DNA of 19,789 nt, taken from NCBI GenBank assembly GCA_047639575.1, contig JBLIOB010000046.1, positions 1-19,789 on the forward strand, in the 5' to 3' direction. Shown piece after piece: positions 16,165 through 19,789 of the stretch (position 1 is its first letter; every line of letters starts with the position of its first letter). The position numbers and the translations under genes were made by a program. Source of the stretch: JBLIOB01 sp047639575. GTDB lineage: Bacteria > Bacteroidota > Bacteroidia > Flavobacteriales_D > Parvicellaceae. The notes beneath the pieces are model-generated. The model was given only the letters and a program-made list of their open reading frames with translations. It made no database searches and was not told the origin of the DNA.

Positions 16165-17196
16165 TTGATAACCAACAAAGATATAATCATTCTTGGGATA
16201 GAATCTTCTTGTGATGACACATCTGCTGCCATCACTAAAAACGGAGAAATCTTAGTTAATATTACAGCCAATCAGTCTATTCATGAAGGTTATGGTGGTG
16301 TTGTACCTGAACTGGCATCAAGAGAACATCAAAAAAACATTTTACCTGTTGTTCATCAAGCATTAGAGCAAGCGAACATTAATAAGCAAGACATTAGCGC
16401 AATTGCTTTTACTAGAGGACCGGGATTACTCGGAAGCCTGTTGGTAGGAACCTCTTTTGCAAAAGGACTGGCTCTTTCTTTAAACATTCCTATAATTGAG
16501 GTTAATCATATGGTTGGCCACATTCTAGCACACTTCATCCAAAAGCCAAATGAAAATTCGAACCAACCAAAGTTTCCGTTTCTATGCCTAACTGTATCTG
16601 GTGGCCACACTCAGATTGTAAAAGTAAAAAGTCATTTGGAGATGGAAATAATTGGTGAGACGATTGATGATGCGGCCGGTGAGGCATTTGACAAATCAGC
16701 TAAAATAATGGGCTTGCCATATCCAGGAGGGCCGTTAATCGATAAATATGCACAAAACGGGGACGCCAGTAAATTCAAGTTTACTTTCCCTTCCGTTCAA
16801 GGTTTTAACTATAGTTTTTCTGGTTTGAAAACTCAATTCTTGTATTTCATTCAACGAGAAGTTACGGCCAATCCAAATTTTATCTCAGAAAACCTGAATG
16901 ACATTTGTGCTTCTTGGCAAAGTCATTTGGTAAAGTTTCTCTTAAGCAAATTCAAAAAATCTGCCCTACAGCACGGAATTTCTGAATTGGCAATAGCCGG
17001 AGGTGTATCGGCAAATTCAGAATTAAGGAACGAATTGAAAGCTTTAGGAAAAAAACAAAATTGGAACGTTCATGTTCCTGCTTTCGAATACTGTACAGAT
17101 AACGCAGCAATGATTGCGATGACTGGACATTTTAAATACTTAAAAGAAGAATTCGCTGAATTGGATATTATACCAACTGCAAGGCTATCGATCTAA
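16165..17196 (+). CDS. tsaD: tRNA N6-adenosine threonylcarbamoyltransferase TsaD
   Basis: 343 residues, family-typical. It transfers the threonylcarbamoyl group from TsaC-made threonylcarbamoyl-AMP to A37 of ANN-decoding tRNAs, together with TsaB and TsaE, in the cytosol. Key signatures: ILGIESSCDDTSAAI (10-23), the metal ligands His115 and His119 in NHMVGHILAH, SGGHTQ (145-150), DDAAGEAFDKSAKIMGLPYPGGP from residue 168, AGGVSANSELR (278-288) and the C-terminal metal ligand Asp312 in CTDNAAMIA. The start is TTG at 16165: the frame is closed by TAA at 16153-16155 and there is no ATG before the conserved ILGIESS. The start lies only 24 bp from the proposed tamB start on the other strand, and the stop overlaps the rnz stop (CTAA, 17193-17196). 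An essential gene in most bacteria. Confidence 0.97.
   Translation: MITNKDIIILGIESSCDDTSAAITKNGEILVNITANQSIHEGYGGVVPELASREHQKNILPVVHQALEQANINKQDISAIAFTRGPGLLGSLLVGTSFAKGLALSLNIPIIEVNHMVGHILAHFIQKPNENSNQPKFPFLCLTVSGGHTQIVKVKSHLEMEIIGETIDDAAGEAFDKSAKIMGLPYPGGPLIDKYAQNGDASKFKFTFPSVQGFNYSFSGLKTQFLYFIQREVTANPNFISENLNDICASWQSHLVKFLLSKFKKSALQHGISELAIAGGVSANSELRNELKALGKKQNWNVHVPAFEYCTDNAAMIAMTGHFKYLKEEFAELDIIPTARLSI
16176..16183 (-). promoter_or_regulatory. -7 element of a candidate tamB promoter inside tsaD
   Basis: On the (-) strand TATCTTTG is an exact match to TAnnTTTG. No TTTG lies at the right distance upstream, so only half the promoter is supported. Its position, about 36 nt before the ATT at 16140, would give a usual 25-30 nt leader for a start there and an unusually long one for a start at 15939. 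Confidence 0.4.
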
Positions 17197-18116
17197 ATTT
17201 TAGATTTAACGGATAAAACCATTCCATCTTCAGCTAATGTGTAAGCTGGAAAGATTGCACCAATCTCCTCGTCAAACGTTTCTAAGTCAGTGTAACGAGC
17301 AGAAAAATGACCAACTACCAGTTCGCCAACATTCGCTCTTTTAGCAACCTCAGCAGCCTGTTTAGTCGTTGAGTGGAATGTTTCTTTTGCTCTCGCTTCT
17401 AAGGCAGAAGCAAAGGTTGCTTCATGGTAAAGCATATCAACTCCATTTACCTGTTCAATAACTGATTGGCTGAAGGCTGTATCCGAACAATAAGCGTAAG
17501 ACTTTGGAGAAATTGGATTAAACGTTAATTCTGAGTTCTTGATGACCACTCCCAATTTAGTAGTAAAATCATTTCCATTTTTTATACCATCAATTTGAGC
17601 CAAAGGAATTTCGTATTCCTTGATTTTGGTTTTATCCATGCCGCGCTCTTTCGGTTTTTCCTGAACGATGAATCCACAGCATTCAATTCTATGGGACAAG
17701 GGAAAACTATACACTTCGATTAACCGATCTTCCATAATCAATGTACGGTTTTTAAAATCCAATTCATGAAATACAAATTCGAAATTTAAATACGTTTGAG
17801 AGGCCTTAAAAGTAACCGTAAGCACTTCTTTTAGAGGTGCAGGACCATATATGTGAATTGGGTTCGTTCTTCCCAATAAATGCTGAGACGATAAGAAACC
17901 AACAAGTCCAAAAAAATGATCACCGTGAAGGTGACTAATGAAGATATGATTAATCTTTTGGAACTTTGCTTTATACTTCCGAAGCTGAACTTGAGTTCCT
18001 TCCCCACAATCAATTAGCAAATGACGTTCTAGAACATTTAAATACTGACCGCTAGCCGATCTTGCTAATGTAGGCGTTGCGCTTCCACTTCCTAATATCG
18101 TTACTTCAAATTTCAT
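17193..18116 (-). CDS. rnz: Ribonuclease Z (tRNA 3'-processing endonuclease)
   Basis: 307 residues, the short bacterial form. It is a metallo-beta-lactamase-fold nuclease that removes 3' trailers from tRNA precursors. The zinc-binding motif SHLHGDHFFGL holds His62, His64, Asp66 and His67; further ligands are His142 (PLSHRIECCGF), Asp212 (YCSDTAFS) and His270 (VGHFSARYTD). His231 (YHEATF) and His248 (ETFHSTTKQAA) are also conserved in RNase Z. The N-terminal LGSGSATPT is typical. The insert KERGMDKTKIKEYEIPL is in the usual place of a family-specific loop. The ATG at 18116 lies only about 15 nt from the end of the upstream terminator, so expression needs terminator read-through or a promoter embedded in that hairpin. 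The 3' end overlaps tsaD, another tRNA-maturation gene, by 4 nt. Confidence 0.97.
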   Translation of the reverse strand: MKFEVTILGSGSATPTLARSASGQYLNVLERHLLIDCGEGTQVQLRKYKAKFQKINHIFISHLHGDHFFGLVGFLSSQHLLGRTNPIHIYGPAPLKEVLTVTFKASQTYLNFEFVFHELDFKNRTLIMEDRLIEVYSFPLSHRIECCGFIVQEKPKERGMDKTKIKEYEIPLAQIDGIKNGNDFTTKLGVVIKNSELTFNPISPKSYAYCSDTAFSQSVIEQVNGVDMLYHEATFASALEARAKETFHSTTKQAAEVAKRANVGELVVGHFSARYTDLETFDEEIGAIFPAYTLAEDGMVLSVKSKI

Positions 18117-18131
18117 TCTAATTTCTAGTGC

Positions 18132-18181
18132 AAAAAAAAGCCCTCTATTCCAGCTTTAAAAAGACGGAAGGGAGGGCTTTT
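18132..18181 (-). terminator. Strong intrinsic terminator between the T9SS gene and rnz
   Basis: On the (-) strand arms AAAAGCCCTC (18181-18172) and GAGGGCTTTT (18145-18136), with an inner TTCC/GGAA pairing at 18148-18151 and 18166-18169, are followed by an unbroken run of T (18139-18132). It would stop transcripts from the secreted-protein gene. The flanking A/T runs make it potentially bidirectional, but no (+) gene ends here. Confidence 0.85.
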
Positions 18182-18197
18182 AAAGTTTTTTGAAAGA

Positions 18198-18959
18198 TTA
18201 CTTTCTGATCGTCATCTTCTTGGTAACAGATTTAATTCCGTTCGTCAATGTAAACACGTACACACCATTAGACAATCCAGTATTCTGAAATTTAACTGTA
18301 TTATCACCTGGTACCGCTTGCATTTGCTCAGCATGAACAACAGATCCCAAAATATTCATAACTCGAATCGACACGTTTCCAGCAGTTCCAGTTTTGAAGT
18401 TAATCGTTGTTTCATCGCTAAAGGGGTTAGGCGAGTTTTGCGACACAGAAAAATCATCAACATGATAAATTGATATTCCAGCTGCCGGGGAAACATTAAT
18501 TACATAACCTGTAAATGATGCTGGTTGTGAAAAGGCCCCGACAAAAGGAAGCGTGACATAACCGTCTAATTCTATTACTACGTCATATGAGCCAGGCACA
18601 GTTGGCGTTCCAAACAATGATGCACATCCTTGTTCACCACCTAGCCAGCTGCAAGAACTAACGTCACATACGTAAGTCATTCCTGGAGGTAAACCGGTAA
18701 CACCTGTCAAAACAACTGAATCAATACTCTCAGCAGCAAGTGCATTTGCAGGGTCAATTTCTCCTACCGTAAGTGGTATTTTAAAATCTAATGTTTCACT
18801 ATAAAAGACACCTTCCTGTGCAGGAGGGAAATTTACAGTTGTGTCAGGCCATGCTCCAAATGTACTGTCCATGTACAATGGATCTGGAGTACAAGATTGG
18901 GCATTGGCATTAATACTAAGTACAGCAACTGCAATTAGTGCAAGTAGAGTTTTTTTCAT
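18198..18959 (-). CDS. Secreted protein with T9SS type A C-terminal sorting domain
   Basis: 253 residues. A Sec signal peptide (MKKTLLALIAVAVLSINANA, residues 1-20) is followed by a mature region with four cysteines (23, 98, 103, 112), probably two disulfides. The section about 50-155 reads like an immunoglobulin-type fold of the putative-Ig (He_PIG) kind: TGVTGLPPGMTYVCDVSSC, then LFGTPTVPGSYDVVIELDG. The last 83 residues are a type A sorting domain: SQNSPNPFSDETTINF, SIRVMNILGSVV, GLSNGVYVFTLTNG and a basic KSVTKKMTIRK end. Such proteins cross the outer membrane through the type IX system and are usually attached to the surface. There is no enzyme domain, so a small surface or adhesin-like protein is most likely. 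It lies 27 bp after the STAS gene and before a strong terminator, so it may be the last gene of the pyrB-STAS transcript. Confidence 0.9.
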   Translation of the reverse strand: MKKTLLALIAVAVLSINANAQSCTPDPLYMDSTFGAWPDTTVNFPPAQEGVFYSETLDFKIPLTVGEIDPANALAAESIDSVVLTGVTGLPPGMTYVCDVSSCSWLGGEQGCASLFGTPTVPGSYDVVIELDGYVTLPFVGAFSQPASFTGYVINVSPAAGISIYHVDDFSVSQNSPNPFSDETTINFKTGTAGNVSIRVMNILGSVVHAEQMQAVPGDNTVKFQNTGLSNGVYVFTLTNGIKSVTKKMTIRK

Positions 18960-18986
18960 CTTTTGTTTTATAAATAAGGTTTCTTT

Positions 18987-19337
18987 TTATCCTTGAGCCG
19001 TTGCCAAGAAATCAACCGCTTCTTCAAGGGTTGAGGTAATATTTAATACGGTATGCAACTGCGATATTTGAATCAACTTTTCCACAGAAGGCTGCAATCC
19101 TACAATAACTAAGGTACCACCGGCAGCTTTAGTTAATCTGTTCGCCACGAGTAACGCGCTTAATCCCGAAGAATCACAATATCTTGTTTCTGATAGATCA
19201 ATGATCATTGTACTTTCTCCACTCTTATCCAAAAGCACGGCTTCGCCTTTCAGCTCTGGAGCAACGCTCGTGTCAAGTTTCTCAACTTTTGACGTAATAA
19301 TGGCGTGCTTTTCTTTCTTCTCAACTACAAAGTTCAT
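18987..19337 (-). CDS. STAS-domain anti-sigma-factor antagonist-like protein
   Basis: 116 residues, a single STAS domain of the SpoIIAA/RsbV type. The phosphorylation loop reads IIDLSETRYCDSSGLSALLV; Ser56, directly after Asp55, aligns with the serine phosphorylated in SpoIIAA. The N-terminal strand (FVVEKKEKHAIITSKVEKLD) and the C-terminal strand/helix (LVIVGLQPSVEKLIQISQL, then STLEEAVDFL) complete the fold. In this family the unphosphorylated protein captures an anti-sigma kinase and frees a partner regulator. No serine kinase or PP2C phosphatase gene is visible here, so the partner is elsewhere. The ATG at 19337 is the first in frame. It lies 56 bp downstream of pyrB on the same strand. 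Confidence 0.93.
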   Translation of the reverse strand: MNFVVEKKEKHAIITSKVEKLDTSVAPELKGEAVLLDKSGESTMIIDLSETRYCDSSGLSALLVANRLTKAAGGTLVIVGLQPSVEKLIQISQLHTVLNITSTLEEAVDFLATAQG

Positions 19338-19393
19338 CGTCTCTTAATTTGTTCATGGATACTCCATGTATTTACTCAAAAATAGTAATAATT

Positions 19394-19789
19394 TTATACT
19401 CTATCTATTTTTGCGGCAAGGAGGTAAATAACTGCCATTCTAACAGCCACTCCATTTTCCACTTGATCGAGAATAATTGCCTGGTCCGAATCCGCTACAT
19501 CCGAGGTGATCTCTACTCCTCGGTTAATTGGACCAGGATGCATTACTACAATTTCTTTGTCTAGATTATTTAAAATTTCTTTTGTTAAACCATATTGCAT
19601 CGCGTACTCTCTTATGGTTGGGAAATAATTAATCTCCTGCCTTTCCGATTGTATCCTCAACATGTTTGCAACATCACACCAGTTCAGCGCTTTCTTTAAA
19701 TCATGCTCCACTTTAACGCCAAGTTGGGCCATGTGCCTAGGGATTAATGTCGTTGGACCACAAACCATTACTTCGGCACCTAGCTTCTG
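19394..19789 (-). CDS. pyrB: Aspartate carbamoyltransferase catalytic subunit, C-terminal part
   Basis: The frame runs off the right edge; 131 residues of the C-terminal (aspartate-binding) domain are present, starting QKLGAEVMVCGPTTLIP. The characteristic loop VVMHPGPINRGVEI carries the aspartate-binding Pro-Gly-Pro and Asn-Arg segment. It is followed by SDVADSDQAIILDQVENGVAVRMAVIYLL, the usual C-terminal helix. The protein condenses carbamoyl phosphate with aspartate in pyrimidine synthesis. The WCDVANMLRIQSER stretch (substrate-loop region) is intact. It is the most upstream of a (-) run with the STAS and T9SS genes. Confidence 0.95.
   Translation of the reverse strand, partial: QKLGAEVMVCGPTTLIPRHMAQLGVKVEHDLKKALNWCDVANMLRIQSERQEINYFPTIREYAMQYGLTKEILNNLDKEIVVMHPGPINRGVEITSDVADSDQAIILDQVENGVAVRMAVIYLLAAKIDRV

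Overview
The window looks like chromosome from a low-GC member of the Bacteroidota, probably a Flavobacteriia-like lineage. Four things point there: a secreted protein with a type IX secretion (T9SS) C-terminal sorting domain at 18198-18959, a very long TamB/AsmA-type protein, promoter elements of the TTTG / TAnnTTTG kind (10264-10295, 16176-16183), and an almost complete lack of Shine-Dalgarno sequences. No rRNA, tRNA, CRISPR array, insertion sequence or phage module is visible. Most of it is ordinary core genome.

Layout. Bases 1-821 (+) hold the 3' end of a prohibitin/SPFH-family membrane protein, overlapped GTGA-style by an AHSA1/SRPBCC-domain gene. Bases 899-1510 (+) are the wreck of a small secreted-protein gene: start codon lost, plus two in-frame stops. 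Bases 1554-3080 (-) hold a TerB+J-domain co-chaperone followed by a rhomboid protease. An unknown small protein (+) follows, then htpG (-) with a clear terminator and an unusual sigma-54-like upstream region. A six-helix HisKA_2 sensor kinase (+) at 5807-7009 converges on a three-gene (-) unit (9865 to 7002): an exported protein resembling the C-terminal module of GT117/DUF2723 proteins, an ECF-type sigma factor and a one-pass membrane partner that is probably its anti-sigma factor. A 471-bp intergenic region separates this from hutI (+).

From 10337 on the genes are packed head-to-head and tail-to-tail: hutI > < tamB, tamB < > tsaD, tsaD > < rnz. The two convergent pairs share their stop codons in an identical CTAA overlap. 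The divergent tamB/tsaD pair is separated by only about 24 bp, and neither gene has an ATG start. The window ends with a (-) run of pyrB (partial), a STAS-domain anti-sigma-factor antagonist, the T9SS cargo protein, a strong terminator and rnz.

Themes. Protein quality control is represented by SPFH, AHSA1-like, J-domain, rhomboid and HtpG genes in the first 5.5 kb. Envelope signalling and biogenesis are represented by the histidine kinase, the ECF sigma/anti-sigma unit and TamB. I found no clearly novel multi-gene system. The observations most worth following are the htpG upstream architecture, the start of tamB, the three-lesion pseudogene, and the ECF unit with its orphan GT117-like exported protein.
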